A stretch of 40,221 bases of DNA, taken from positions 1 to 40,221 of the forward strand of contig JAUQYA010000109.1 of NCBI GenBank assembly GCA_030837785.1. Reading direction: 5' to 3'. The translations under genes were made by a program, and so were the position numbers. Positions 1 to 7,508 of this stretch are shown here, in pieces. The DNA is from Albidovulum sp. GTDB taxonomy: Bacteria > Pseudomonadota > Alphaproteobacteria > Rhodobacterales > Rhodobacteraceae. The notes below the pieces were generated by a model. It searched no databases. It was not told where the DNA came from and saw only the letters and a program-made list of their open reading frames with translations. The number at the start of each line of letters is the position of its first letter. The first letter of the stretch is position 1.

Positions 1-1
1 T

Positions 2-310
2 GCCGGCGCCGCGCTCGACCAGGCGACGCGGGCCCTGGCGGTGACGCTGGCGCCGGAGCGGATCCGGGTCAACGGCATCGCCATCGCCAGCGTGATGAGC
101 GCGAGCCTGCAGGCCAGCCTGAAGGACAATCCCGACTGGACCGACGCGATCAAGGCGGGAACGCCGCTCGGCCGGATCGCGACGCCGACCGAAGTGGCCG
201 AGGTGGCGCAGTTCCTGGCCTCGGACGGGGCGGGATTCGTCACCGGGCAGGTCCTGACCGTGGACGGCGGCCGCGGCGTGACCGATCCGGTGAACGTGCC
301 GGCCTACTGA
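2..310 (+). CDS. SDR-family oxidoreductase, C-terminal part (cut by window edge)
   Basis: The reading frame is open from the first bases and ends in TGA. About 102 residues are visible. They carry the end of a short-chain dehydrogenase/reductase: the helix after the active site (ALDQATRALA), the conserved LAPERIRVN strand, the PLGRIATPTEVAEVAQFLASD helix region and the terminal GQVLTVDGG motif. SDRs are NAD(P)-dependent cytoplasmic oxidoreductases, and the substrate cannot be told from this end. In classical members the residue just before AALDQ is the lysine of YxxxK. Here the frame reads A-G-A-A-L-D-Q, so glycine stands where lysine is expected. The tyrosine lies outside the window, so the active site cannot be fully judged. 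The family call is secure. Confidence 0.9.
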   Translation, partial: AGAALDQATRALAVTLAPERIRVNGIAIASVMSASLQASLKDNPDWTDAIKAGTPLGRIATPTEVAEVAQFLASDGAGFVTGQVLTVDGGRGVTDPVNVPAY

Positions 311-325
311 GCCTCGCGGGTCCCC

Positions 326-336
326 GGGGGGGGGGG
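326..336. repeat. 11-base G homopolymer
   Basis: An uninterrupted run of eleven G follows TCCCC in the short gap between two convergent genes. It lies in no recognised coding frame. Long G runs slip easily in replication and sequencing, so the exact length is uncertain. Confidence 0.8.
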
Positions 337-339
337 CGC

Positions 340-372
340 CTCACTGCGGCCTCACTGCGGCCTCACTGCGGC
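340..372. repeat. 11-bp tandem repeat, three perfect copies, over a stop codon
   Basis: The unit CTCACTGCGGC occurs three times head to tail at 340-350, 351-361 and 362-372. Each copy contains TCA, which is TGA on the minus strand. Because 11 is not a multiple of 3, the copies put a minus-strand stop in all three frames at the end of the lipoprotein gene that terminates at 363. Confidence 0.9.
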
Positions 373-743
373 CAGGTAGCCTTGCAGGCGGCGATGTGAT
401 CGAGGGCGCGCGGCAGCGCCGCCTCGCGCCGCGCCCTGAGCAGCGCGAGCTTGCGGCTTTCCGACCGCGGGTCGATGGCCTTCGGCGTCTCGATGACCTC
501 GGTTTCGGTATAGAGGCAGGTGCCGCGGCCATCGCTGCACCGCCGGCGTTCCAGATAGGGCACGGTCTGGCGCGAGATGCCATAGCCGCGCGCCACGCCC
601 GCCTCGGTCTCGGCGATGAGGCCATCGATGGTGCGCACCTCCGCCACGGCGGAGCGCAGGCACTGGTCGCGCCCGACCTCGGCGCAGGCACCGAGAAGCG
701 CCGGCAGCGCCAGCAGCGGCAGAAGCTGGCGGGCGGCCGTCAT
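363..743 (-). CDS. small putative lipoprotein, paralogue 1 of 3
   Basis: A 126-residue protein starting MTAARQLLPL. The N-terminus is a lipoprotein signal peptide with lipobox LLGAC (Cys20), so the mature protein is probably lipidated and anchored in an envelope membrane. The mature part shares with its two upstream neighbours the pattern R-T-[IL]-D-x-L-I-x-E-x6-RGY near residues 37-54, plus several cysteines and a C-terminal helical segment ending in CKATWPQ. The start at 743 overlaps the stop of the preceding gene by four bases (ATGA), so the two are translationally coupled. Longer upstream starts would run through the neighbour. I do not recognise a named family or a function. The stop lies inside an 11-bp tandem repeat. 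Confidence 0.75.
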   Translation of the reverse strand: MTAARQLLPLLALPALLGACAEVGRDQCLRSAVAEVRTIDGLIAETEAGVARGYGISRQTVPYLERRRCSDGRGTCLYTETEVIETPKAIDPRSESRKLALLRARREAALPRALDHIAACKATWPQ

Positions 744-1126
744 TCGGGGTATTTCGCCTTGCAGGCGGCAATCGCCGGTTCGGCCCCGGCCGCCAGCGCC
801 GCGCGCCGGTCGAGAAGCCCGTCGAGCTTGCGCTGTTCGGCGGCGGGATCGATGGCGACCGGGCGCCTCACCGTGTCCCACACCGGCTCGAAGCACATCC
901 GGTGCGGCGTGCCGGGCACCCAGTCGTCGCAGTGCTGCCATTCGTGGCGCATGATCTGGCGGGTTTCGTAGCCGTAGCCGCGGGCGAGCGTCGCGCGTTG
1001 CTCGGTGATCAGCCGGTCGAGCGTGCGGATGTCGCGGGTGGCGGCGCCGATGCACTGTTCCTGCGGCGTGCCGCAGGCGACGAGCGCGGGAAGGAGAAGC
1101 AGGGGAAGGAAGCCGGGGCGGCGCAT
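740..1126 (-). CDS. small putative lipoprotein, paralogue 2 of 3
   Basis: A 128-residue protein starting MRRPGFLPLLLLPALVACG, with lipobox ALVAC (Cys18). The mature part repeats the family pattern (IRTLDRLITEQ followed by RGYGYE). It adds a central segment with Trp, His and two Cys (HEWQHCDDWVPG, RMCFEP) and ends in ACKAKYPE, very like paralogue 1. The CKAxxP ending and the RxLDxLI motif show clear homology to both neighbours, so these arose by tandem duplication. It follows paralogue 3 by 10 bp and overlaps paralogue 1 by 4 bp, consistent with a single transcript. Function is unknown. A periplasmic, disulfide-containing envelope protein is the most that can be inferred. Confidence 0.75.
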   Translation of the reverse strand: MRRPGFLPLLLLPALVACGTPQEQCIGAATRDIRTLDRLITEQRATLARGYGYETRQIMRHEWQHCDDWVPGTPHRMCFEPVWDTVRRPVAIDPAAEQRKLDGLLDRRAALAAGAEPAIAACKAKYPE

Positions 1127-1136
1127 GGGCAGGGCC

Positions 1137-1514
1137 TTATCGTGTCGGGCAGGCGGCGACGGCGGCGGCGATCTGGGCCTCGAGCCTTTCGCGCCGGGCG
1201 AGGAGTGCATCGAGCGTGCGCGCGGTCGTGGCGGTGTCGAGCGCCTCGGGGCGCGACTGCGAGCCAGGATCGGTGCAGAAGCTGACGCCGACATGGGACC
1301 GCGTGCTGCCGAGGCAGAGGTTCACCGCCGGATTCGAATCGGTGCGCACGATCTTGTAGCCGCGCTCGATGTCGGCGCGCGTCTCGGCGATCAGCCGGTC
1401 GACGGTGCGAAGTTCGCGCGTCTCGGCGGGCGCGCAGCGGCTTGCCGGGTCGCTGGCGCAGGCGGCAAGGGTTGCGGTCAGGCAGAGGGCGGCAAGGAGG
1501 GGACGGCGGGGCAT
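1137..1514 (-). CDS. small putative lipoprotein, paralogue 3 of 3 (first gene of the unit)
   Basis: A 125-residue protein starting MPRRPLLAALCLTATLAACAS, with lipobox TLAAC (Cys19). The mature part has the shared LRTVDRLIAET...ERGYKI motif, two further cysteines in the middle (NLCLG, SFCTD) and a helical C-terminus ending AACPTR. It is the promoter-proximal member of the three-gene minus-strand set and is divergent from hemF. The 150-bp gap to hemF holds the inverted repeat TGAAC-N5-GTTCA at 1529-1543, which could be a promoter or operator element for either direction. No function is recognised. Confidence 0.75.
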   Translation of the reverse strand: MPRRPLLAALCLTATLAACASDPASRCAPAETRELRTVDRLIAETRADIERGYKIVRTDSNPAVNLCLGSTRSHVGVSFCTDPGSQSRPEALDTATTARTLDALLARRERLEAQIAAAVAACPTR

Positions 1515-1667
1515 GGCGACTCGGACGTTGAACAGACGGTTCAGTCTAGCGCGGGTTGCGGTCAGGCCAAAGCCCCGCGCCGAAATGTCGTGGGGCGATC
1601 AGGTTCTGGCAGCGGGCGCGCGAAACTGATAGGCGGGACAGCGACAGGCATGGCCGCGGGGGGGCGG

Positions 1668-2555
1668 ATGGCAGAAGATCTCGCGGAGCGCAAGGTGCGC
1701 GCCTCGGCCTGGTTCCGCAGTCTCAGGAACGAGATCGTCGCGACGTTCGAGACGCTCGAGGATGAAGGCGCGGCGCGGCCGGGCGACGCCGGCCCCGGCC
1801 GGTTCGAGGTGACCGAGACGCGGCGCACCGAGGAGGGGCTGGGCGACGCGGGCGGCGGGCTGATGAGCGTGATGCGCGGGGGGCGGGTGTTCGAGAAGGT
1901 GGGCGTCAATGTCTCCACCGTCCACGGCACGCTGGGTGCGCGGGCGCAGAAGGCGATGGCGGCGCGCGGCGTGCCGGGGGTCGAACGCGACCCGCGGTTC
2001 TGGGCCAGCGGGATCAGCCTTGTCGCCCACATGCAGAACCCGCATGTGCCGGCCGTCCACATGAACACGCGGATGTTCTGGACGCCCGATGCCTGGTGGT
2101 TCGGCGGTGGCGCCGATCTCAACCCCTGCATCGAATATGCCGAGGACACGGTGCATTTCCACGCGACGCTGGAGGCCGCCTGCGACGCGCATGATCCGGG
2201 GTATTACCCCCGCTTCAAGTCCTGGGCCGACGAATATTTCTTCGTCCCGCACCGGGGCCGCGCGCGAGGCGTGGGCGGGATCTTCTACGACGACCTGAAC
2301 AGCGGTGACTGGGAGGCGGATTTCGCCTTCACGCAAGGCGTGGGCCGGGCCTTCCTGCCGGCCTTCGTGCCGGTGGTGAGACGCAGGCTCGGCACGGGCT
2401 GGAGCGATGCCGACCGCGACATCCAGCTTGTGCACCGCGGCCTCTATGCCGAATACAACCTCGTCTACGACCGCGGCACGAAGTTCGGGCTGGAGACCGG
2501 GCATGATGCGAACGCGGTGCTGATGAGCCTGCCGCCGCTGGCGAAATGGCTCTGA
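1668..2555 (+). CDS. hemF: oxygen-dependent coproporphyrinogen III oxidase
   Basis: This 295-residue enzyme performs the aerobic oxidative decarboxylation of coproporphyrinogen III to protoporphyrinogen IX in haem (and bacteriochlorophyll) synthesis in the cytoplasm. Family hallmarks are all present: the EGLGDAGGG loop, GVNVSTVHG, HMQNPHVPAVHMNTR, WWFGGGADLNP with the following acidic and His residues, the FYDDL motif, and YAEYNLVYDRGTKFGLETG. The start at 1668 (MAEDLAERKV) fits the family N-terminus. An in-frame ATG at 1650 would add six residues. The protein ends right after the PPLAKW motif and lacks the additional C-terminal stretch found in E. coli HemF, while its N-terminus is longer. 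It is probably a single gene, since the next gene begins 92 bp on with its own ribosome binding site. Confidence 0.95.
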   Translation: MAEDLAERKVRASAWFRSLRNEIVATFETLEDEGAARPGDAGPGRFEVTETRRTEEGLGDAGGGLMSVMRGGRVFEKVGVNVSTVHGTLGARAQKAMAARGVPGVERDPRFWASGISLVAHMQNPHVPAVHMNTRMFWTPDAWWFGGGADLNPCIEYAEDTVHFHATLEAACDAHDPGYYPRFKSWADEYFFVPHRGRARGVGGIFYDDLNSGDWEADFAFTQGVGRAFLPAFVPVVRRRLGTGWSDADRDIQLVHRGLYAEYNLVYDRGTKFGLETGHDANAVLMSLPPLAKWL

Positions 2556-2647
2556 CGCGCCGGATCGGGGCCCGCGTTGCCGTCGGGCGCCCGAGCGGCT
2601 ATGACCGGGCCGCCATGACGGGGCCCCGAGCCGATGGAGGGACGAGG

Positions 2648-2953
2648 ATGACGCCGGCGGAGTGCAGGACGATGGCCGATCTCCGCGCCGAGATCGACCG
2701 GATCGACGGGCGGCTGGTGGCGCTTCTGGCCGAACGCGCGGGCTATATCGACCGGGCGGCCGAGATCAAGCCGGCGCTCGGCCTGCCGGCGCGGATCGAC
2801 GACCGGGTGGAGGAGGTGGTGGAAAAGGTCCGCGCCCGCGCGATGGCCGAGGCGCTCGACCCCGATCTGGCCGAGGCGCTGTGGCGGCGGCTGATCGACT
2901 GGTCGATCGCCCGCGAGGAGCGGCGTTTCGCCGAGGCCGGGGGCGGGGAATGA
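2648..2953 (+). CDS. chorismate mutase (AroQ/PchB-type)
   Basis: A 101-residue all-helical protein of the AroQ-class chorismate mutase family. It contains RAEIDRIDGRLVALLAERA (helix 1 with the substrate-binding arginines), AEIK (lysine), the ARIDDRVEEVVEKVRARA helix and the C-terminal LWRRLIDWSIAREE helix. The family isomerises chorismate to prephenate. Some close relatives (PchB) instead cleave isochorismate to salicylate and pyruvate, and the sequence alone does not separate these activities. The start at 2648 is preceded by GGAGGGACGAGG. A second in-frame ATG at 2672 is possible. Its stop overlaps the start of the following dehydrogenase (ATGA), so the two genes are coupled, although a shared pathway is not obvious. 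Confidence 0.85.
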   Translation: MTPAECRTMADLRAEIDRIDGRLVALLAERAGYIDRAAEIKPALGLPARIDDRVEEVVEKVRARAMAEALDPDLAEALWRRLIDWSIAREERRFAEAGGGE

Positions 2954-3921
2954 CGCGGCCGCGGGTGCTGGTGACGCGGGCCTGGCCCGAGAGCGTCGAG
3001 GCGGAGCTGGCGCGTCGCTTCGAGGTGACGCTGAACCGGGAGGACGAGGCGCTCGGGCCCGAGCGGATCGGGGCGGCGCTGGGCGAGTTCGACGCGATCC
3101 TGCCGACGGTGACCGACCGGCTCGGGGCCGATCTGTTCGACAGGCCGGGCATCCGCACCCGTATCCTTGCCAATTACGGCGTGGGCTTCGCCCATATCGC
3201 CACCGCTGCCGCTGCGGCGCAGGGCATCGCCGTCACCAACACCCCCGACGTCCTGTCGGACTGCACCGCCGATCTGGCGATGACGCTCCTTCTCATGGTC
3301 GCGCGGCGCGCCGGCGAGGGGGAACGCGAGTTGCGCGCGGGGCGCTGGTCGGGCTGGCGGCCCACCCACATGATCGGCACCGCAGTGACCGGCAAGACGC
3401 TCGGCATCGTCGGCTTCGGCCGGATCGGGCAGGCGTTGGCGGCGCGCGCGAAGGGCGGGTTCGGGATGCGTGTGCTGGTGCAGAACCGCTCGGCCGTCAC
3501 GCCTGCGGTGCTGGCCGCGCACCGGGCCGAGCAGGTGGAGAGCCTCGAGGCGCTCTTGCCGGAGTGCGATTTCGTCTCGCTCCACTGTCCCGGCGGGGCG
3601 GCGAACCGCAACCTGCTGGACGCGGGCCGGCTGGCGCTGATGCGGCGCGGCGCGATTCTCGTCAACACCGCGCGCGGCGAGGTGGTGGACGAGGCGGCGC
3701 TGGCCGCGGCACTCCACGGCGGCCGGATCGGCGGCGCGGGGCTCGACGTCTATGCCGAGGAGCCGCTTGTGCCGGAGGCGCTTCTTTCGGCGCCGAACAC
3801 CGTGCTGCTGCCGCATCTCGGTTCGGCCACGGCCGAGACGCGCGAGGCGATGGGGATGCGGGTCATCGCCAATCTGGACGACTTCTTCGCCGGAAGGCCG
3901 CCGCGCGACCGGGTGGCGTGA
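2950..3921 (+). CDS. D-isomer-specific 2-hydroxyacid dehydrogenase (glyoxylate/hydroxypyruvate reductase-like)
   Basis: A 323-residue NAD(P)-dependent enzyme of the D-2-hydroxyacid dehydrogenase family. It has an N-terminal substrate domain, the Rossmann motif GFGRIG at 155-160, and the catalytic set Arg242 (NTARGEVVDE), Glu271 (VYAEEP) and His289 (LLPHLGSAT). The spacing and the ANYGVGFAHI and VTNTPDVLSDCTADL segments are those of bacterial glyoxylate/hydroxypyruvate reductases, so reduction of glyoxylate or hydroxypyruvate is the likely reaction. Related enzymes act on other 2-oxoacids. It is translationally coupled to chorismate mutase by an ATGA overlap. It converges on the histidine kinase gene with only three bases between the stop codons. 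Confidence 0.9.
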   Translation: MTRPRVLVTRAWPESVEAELARRFEVTLNREDEALGPERIGAALGEFDAILPTVTDRLGADLFDRPGIRTRILANYGVGFAHIATAAAAAQGIAVTNTPDVLSDCTADLAMTLLLMVARRAGEGERELRAGRWSGWRPTHMIGTAVTGKTLGIVGFGRIGQALAARAKGGFGMRVLVQNRSAVTPAVLAAHRAEQVESLEALLPECDFVSLHCPGGAANRNLLDAGRLALMRRGAILVNTARGEVVDEAALAAALHGGRIGGAGLDVYAEEPLVPEALLSAPNTVLLPHLGSATAETREAMGMRVIANLDDFFAGRPPRDRVA

Positions 3922-3924
3922 GCC

Positions 3925-5301
3925 TCAGCCGGCGGGAAAGGCGATCCGCACCGTCAGCCCCGGCGCGTTGTCGAGAAGCGCAAGTTCGGCGCCGTGGAGC
4001 CGCGCCGTGGCGGCGACGAGCGAAAGCCCGAGCCCGTGGCCCGGCGTGGTCCGGCTGCGCTCCAGCCGGTAGAGCCGGCGCAGCACCCTTTCGCGCTCGC
4101 CCTCGGGGATGCCGGGGCCGCGGTCGGCGACCTCCAGAACCGCGCGTCCGTCCCCGGCCCGGGTGCGAAGCGTGATCGCCGTGCCCCGCGGCGTGTGGCG
4201 CAGCGCGTTCTCGACGAGATTGGCGAGCGCCTGGCCGAGCAGGTCGCGGTCACCGGCCACGGTCGCGGCCGCGGACGACAGCTCGAGCGTCAGCGGATGG
4301 CCGGAGTCCTCGGCGTCGGGGCCGTAGATCTCGGCCATGCCGGTGACGAGGGCGTTGAGGTCGACCGGCCCGAAGGCCAGGCGCGCGCCGCCGCCTTCGA
4401 TCTGGGCGATCCTCAGAAGCCCGTGGAAGACCGCGACCGCCCCTTCGGCCTCGGCAAGCGCCCGGTCGGCCAGCCCCGCCTCGCGGCTGCCGTCGGCGAG
4501 CCCGTCGCGCAACTCGTGGAGCAGAACCGTCATCCGTTGCAGCGGCGTCTTCAGGTCATGGGCGATGTCGGCCGAGACCTGTTTCAGCGCCTCGGTCGCG
4601 GCCTCCTGCGCCTCGGCCATGCGGTTGATCCTGGCGCCGATCCGGGCGAGGTCGTCGGCGCGGCCGGATTCGGCGGCAATCCGGGTTTCTAGCGCGCCTT
4701 CGGAGAGGCGCGCGAGGGCGCGCTCGATCCGCTCCACCCGTGCCCGCGCCCGCGCGGCGAGCATGGCGCCGAGCCCGAGCGAGACCAGCACCGTGGGACC
4801 GAGGCCAAGCGCCAGAAGCCCGAGGAAGGTGCGGCCAAGCTCGCGGATCGGCGTCAGGCTTTCGCCGATGATCAGCACGCCCCCCGCCATCCGCCGGATC
4901 AGCGGCATGTAGCCGTCGCGCCCCAGCGGCCGGCCCTCGGGCATCGGGCGAATCTCGACACCATCGGGGGAAAGCCGCGCGTCGGCATTGCCGGTGACGC
5001 GGCCGTCCGGCGCGATGTAGGCGAAGACGCGGTGGGCGGGGTCGGCGGCATCGGCGGCGGCCATCACCATGACTTCCGCCGCCGCCGGAGAGGCCGCGAC
5101 CTCGAACCCCGCCATGAGCTGGGCGAGGTTGGCCTGCATGACCTGTCCGGCCGCGTTCCTGAGGCTCACATAGGCCAGCCCCAGCGTCACGAGGTTGACC
5201 ACGGCGAAGACCGCGACCAGCGCCATCGCCTGTCGCACCGGCGTCGATCCGGCGCTGCGGCTGAGAAGCCGGAGGAGGGAGCGGAGGCGGGGCCGGGCCA
5301 C
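3925..5301 (-). CDS. membrane sensor histidine kinase
   Basis: A 458-residue inner-membrane kinase. A transmembrane helix lies at about 25-45, a periplasmic sensing region at 46-155, a second transmembrane helix at about 158-182 and a HAMP linker to about 232. The dimerisation and phosphoacceptor helix has His248 in ADIAHDLKTPL, followed by the N box (NLVENALRHTP, Asn364), G1 box (DRGPGIP, 392-398) and G2 box (HGLGLSL). All residues needed for ATP binding and autophosphorylation are present. The start codon is GTG at 5301, one base after the response-regulator stop, so the two form one cotranscribed pair. The stimulus is unknown. The adjacent divergent protease gene suggests an envelope-stress role by analogy with CpxA, but that is inference. 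Confidence 0.92.
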   Translation of the reverse strand: MARPRLRSLLRLLSRSAGSTPVRQAMALVAVFAVVNLVTLGLAYVSLRNAAGQVMQANLAQLMAGFEVAASPAAAEVMVMAAADAADPAHRVFAYIAPDGRVTGNADARLSPDGVEIRPMPEGRPLGRDGYMPLIRRMAGGVLIIGESLTPIRELGRTFLGLLALGLGPTVLVSLGLGAMLAARARARVERIERALARLSEGALETRIAAESGRADDLARIGARINRMAEAQEAATEALKQVSADIAHDLKTPLQRMTVLLHELRDGLADGSREAGLADRALAEAEGAVAVFHGLLRIAQIEGGGARLAFGPVDLNALVTGMAEIYGPDAEDSGHPLTLELSSAAATVAGDRDLLGQALANLVENALRHTPRGTAITLRTRAGDGRAVLEVADRGPGIPEGERERVLRRLYRLERSRTTPGHGLGLSLVAATARLHGAELALLDNAPGLTVRIAFPAG

Positions 5302-5302
5302 C

Positions 5303-5974
5303 TCAGTCCTCGATCCGGTAGCCCGCGCCGCGGATGGTGCGGATCAGGTCGCGGCCGAAGGGCCTGTCGACCTTGGCGCGCAGCCGGCTGACATGGGTCT
5401 CCACCACGTTGGTCTGCGGATCGAAGCTGAGATCCCAGACCGATTCCAGCAGCATCGTGCGGGTCTGCACCCGGCCCTTGCGGCGCAAAAGGTGTTCCAG
5501 AAGCGCGAATTCGCGGGGCAGGAGGTCGATGTCCTGCCCCCCGCGGGTAACCCTGCGGGCGATCAGGTCCATCACCAGGTCGCCCGCCTTGAGCACGGTT
5601 TCCACCACCGGCTGCGCCGCGCGGCGGCCGAGGACGTCGATCCGGGCGGACAGTTCGCCAAAGGCGAAAGGCTTCACGAGGTAGTCGTCGCCGCCCGCGC
5701 GCAAGCCCTCGATCCGGTCGTCGACGCCGCCCATCGCGGTAAGGAAGATCGCCGGCGCCGTCACCTTGGCCGACCTCAGCGCCCGCACCAGCGACAGCCC
5801 GTCGAGCCCCGGCAGCATCCGGTCGACGATCAGCACGTCGTAGCCCCCGGCCATCGCCTGCACCAGCGCCTCGCGCCCGTCGGTCAGGTGATCGACGACA
5901 TGGCCTTCCTCGCGCAGGCCCTTCGCCACATAGGCCGCCGTCGTGGCGTCGTCCTCGACGAGAAGAAGCTTCAT
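5303..5974 (-). CDS. OmpR/PhoB-family response regulator
   Basis: A 223-residue regulator. The receiver domain (1-115) has the acidic pocket ED at 7-9, phosphoacceptor Asp51 (LIVDRMLP), Thr79 and Lys101 (LVKPF). The C-terminal winged helix has LLPREFALLEHLLRRKGRVQTR, the VWDLSFDPQTNVVETHVSRLRAKV recognition region and a terminal RTIRGAGYRIED. It is encoded just upstream of, and coupled to, the histidine kinase. The start at 5974 (MKLLLVEDD) fits the family N-terminus. An ATG at 5986 would add MESP. It is divergent from the HtrA/Deg protease gene, and the spacer contains an unusual array of 13-bp repeats that could be its binding region. Confidence 0.93.
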   Translation of the reverse strand: MKLLLVEDDATTAAYVAKGLREEGHVVDHLTDGREALVQAMAGGYDVLIVDRMLPGLDGLSLVRALRSAKVTAPAIFLTAMGGVDDRIEGLRAGGDDYLVKPFAFGELSARIDVLGRRAAQPVVETVLKAGDLVMDLIARRVTRGGQDIDLLPREFALLEHLLRRKGRVQTRTMLLESVWDLSFDPQTNVVETHVSRLRAKVDRPFGRDLIRTIRGAGYRIED

Positions 5975-6080
5975 GGGCGATTCCATCCTGGGCCTGCCTA
6001 TACATGGGACGGCGGGCGAAGTTTGTCACGCAAGGCGGCGCGGCGCCTGACGGGGCGATTACAAATCGGTCGGATTGTTC

Positions 6081-6146
6081 CCGGTCGGGCGGGCCGGTCG
6101 GGCGGGCCGGTCGTGCGGGGCCAATCGCGCGGGCCAATCGCGCGGG
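6081..6146. repeat. array of five 13-14 bp tandem units between the response regulator and the protease gene
   Basis: Units are CCGGTCGGGCGGG (6081-6093 and 6094-6106, identical), CCGGTCGTGCGGGG (6107-6120), and CCAATCGCGCGGG (6121-6133 and 6134-6146, identical). The common pattern is CCRRTCGNGCGGG. The array fills the divergent promoter region about 110 bp upstream of the protease start. It could be a regulator-binding array or a slippage product. Confidence 0.85.
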
Positions 6147-6258
6147 CGTGAAGAAGCTTACGGATTTGCAATCCCGGCGATGGCCCGGCGCAAGGCGGAG
6201 CCCCCAGTTTGGCATCGTCCCCGGCCTCACCCCGGGCTTTTCGTCAAGGAGACCTGCG

Positions 6259-7437
6259 ATGACTTCCCTTTCCCGTTCCCCCGTGCGCTCCCCCGTGCGT
6301 TCCCCCGTGCGCCGCCTGCCGGCGCTTGCGCTTGGCGCGTTCCTCGGTGCAACCGCGCTGACCGCGGTCACCCCGGCCTTCGTGGCCCTTCCCGCCCATG
6401 CCGCGGCGGTGCAGCCCGGCGGCTATGTCGATCTGGTCCAGAAGGTCGCGCCGGCCGTCGTCTACATCGAGGTGACCAAGACCCTCGACCAGCCGGCGAT
6501 GACGCCGGAAAACATGCCCCAGGGATTCCCGTTCGACGAATTCATGCACCGCTTCGGCATGCCGGCGCCGATGCCGGGCGCGCCGCAGGGCGGCGACGGC
6601 CAGATGCACGGCGTCGGCACCGGCTTCATCATCTCGGCCGATGGCCAGATCGTCACCAACGCCCATGTCGTCGACGGGGCGGATTCGGTCAAGGTGACGC
6701 TGGCCGACGGCCGCAGCCTTGACGGCAAGGTGCTGGGCGCCGATCCGGCAACCGACATCGCCGTCGTCAAGGTCGATGCGGGCGCCGACCTGCCCACGGT
6801 AGCCTTCGGCGATTCCACGCAGCTCAAGGTCGGCCAGGACGTGGTTGCCATCGGCAACCCCTTCGGGCTTGGCAATTCGGTGACCTCGGGCATCGTCTCG
6901 GCGCTGGGCCGCGACATCAATTCGGGGCCCTTCGACAACTACATCCAGACCGACGCGGCGATCAATAAGGGCAACTCGGGCGGGCCGCTGTTCGACACCG
7001 ACGGCGAGGTCGTGGGGATCAACACCGCGATCTTCTCGCCCACCGGCGGGTCGGTCGGCATCGGCTTTGCCGTCCCGTCCGAGACCGCGGCGAAGGTGGT
7101 CGCGGAACTGGCCCAGGGCGGCAAGGTGGAACGCGGCTTCCTCGGCGTGCAGATCCAGCCGGTGACCGAGGACATCGCGGCGGCGCTGGGCTTCGACAAG
7201 GCGAAAGGCGTGCTCGTCTCCGACGTGACCGCCGACACGCCGGCCGCCAAGGCCGGGATCACCCGGGGCGACATCGTGATCTCCGTCGACGGGACGGCGG
7301 TGAACTCGCCCCGCGACCTCACCCGGAAGATCGCGACCGATGCGCCGGGCGCGACGGTCAAGCTTGGCCTCCTGCGCGCGGGCAAGCCGGTGGACGCCAC
7401 CGTCACGCTCGCCTCGCGGCCCGAACAGCCGGCCTGA
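6259..7437 (+). CDS. HtrA/Deg-family periplasmic serine protease with one PDZ domain
   Basis: A 392-residue secreted protease that degrades or refolds damaged envelope proteins. An N-terminal signal peptide ends near AHA-A (about residue 48). The trypsin-like domain carries the triad His136 (VTNAHVVDGAD), Asp166 (ATDIAVVKVD) and Ser240 (NKGNSGGPLF). One PDZ domain follows (about 290-385, from RGFLGVQIQPV to the C-terminus). DegP and DegQ of E. coli have two PDZ domains, so this is the single-PDZ architecture. A linker rich in Met, Pro and Gly (80-117) precedes the catalytic core, in the position of the DegP LA loop. The start at 6259 has AAGGAG seven bases upstream. Three exact 12-bp repeats give SPVR-SPVR-SPVR in the signal peptide n-region. 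A strong terminator follows the gene. Confidence 0.93.
   Translation: MTSLSRSPVRSPVRSPVRRLPALALGAFLGATALTAVTPAFVALPAHAAAVQPGGYVDLVQKVAPAVVYIEVTKTLDQPAMTPENMPQGFPFDEFMHRFGMPAPMPGAPQGGDGQMHGVGTGFIISADGQIVTNAHVVDGADSVKVTLADGRSLDGKVLGADPATDIAVVKVDAGADLPTVAFGDSTQLKVGQDVVAIGNPFGLGNSVTSGIVSALGRDINSGPFDNYIQTDAAINKGNSGGPLFDTDGEVVGINTAIFSPTGGSVGIGFAVPSETAAKVVAELAQGGKVERGFLGVQIQPVTEDIAAALGFDKAKGVLVSDVTADTPAAKAGITRGDIVISVDGTAVNSPRDLTRKIATDAPGATVKLGLLRAGKPVDATVTLASRPEQPA
6277..6312 (+). repeat. three 12-bp in-frame repeats encoding SPVR
   Basis: Units TCCCCCGTGCGC, TCCCCCGTGCGT and TCCCCCGTGCGC lie at 6277-6288, 6289-6300 and 6301-6312. They enlarge the positively charged n-region of the HtrA signal peptide without breaking the frame. 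Confidence 0.9.
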
Positions 7438-7459
7438 TCGCCCCTCGTCAGGCTGCGCC

Positions 7460-7488
7460 GGGCGCCCCGTGCTCCGGGGCGCCCGTTT
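7460..7488 (+). terminator. rho-independent terminator after the HtrA-type protease gene
   Basis: A perfect 10-bp stem (GGGCGCCCCG at 7460-7469 pairing with CGGGGCGCCC at 7475-7484) encloses loop TGCTC and is followed by GTTT. It separates the protease transcript from the sugar block. Confidence 0.85.
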
Positions 7489-7508
7489 CCGTTCGCGGGG
7501 CCCGACGA

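Noticed and set aside
326..336. The G11 tract as a phase-variation switch.
   Set aside because: It lies downstream of both convergent stop codons, in no gene or promoter, so length changes would have no obvious effect.
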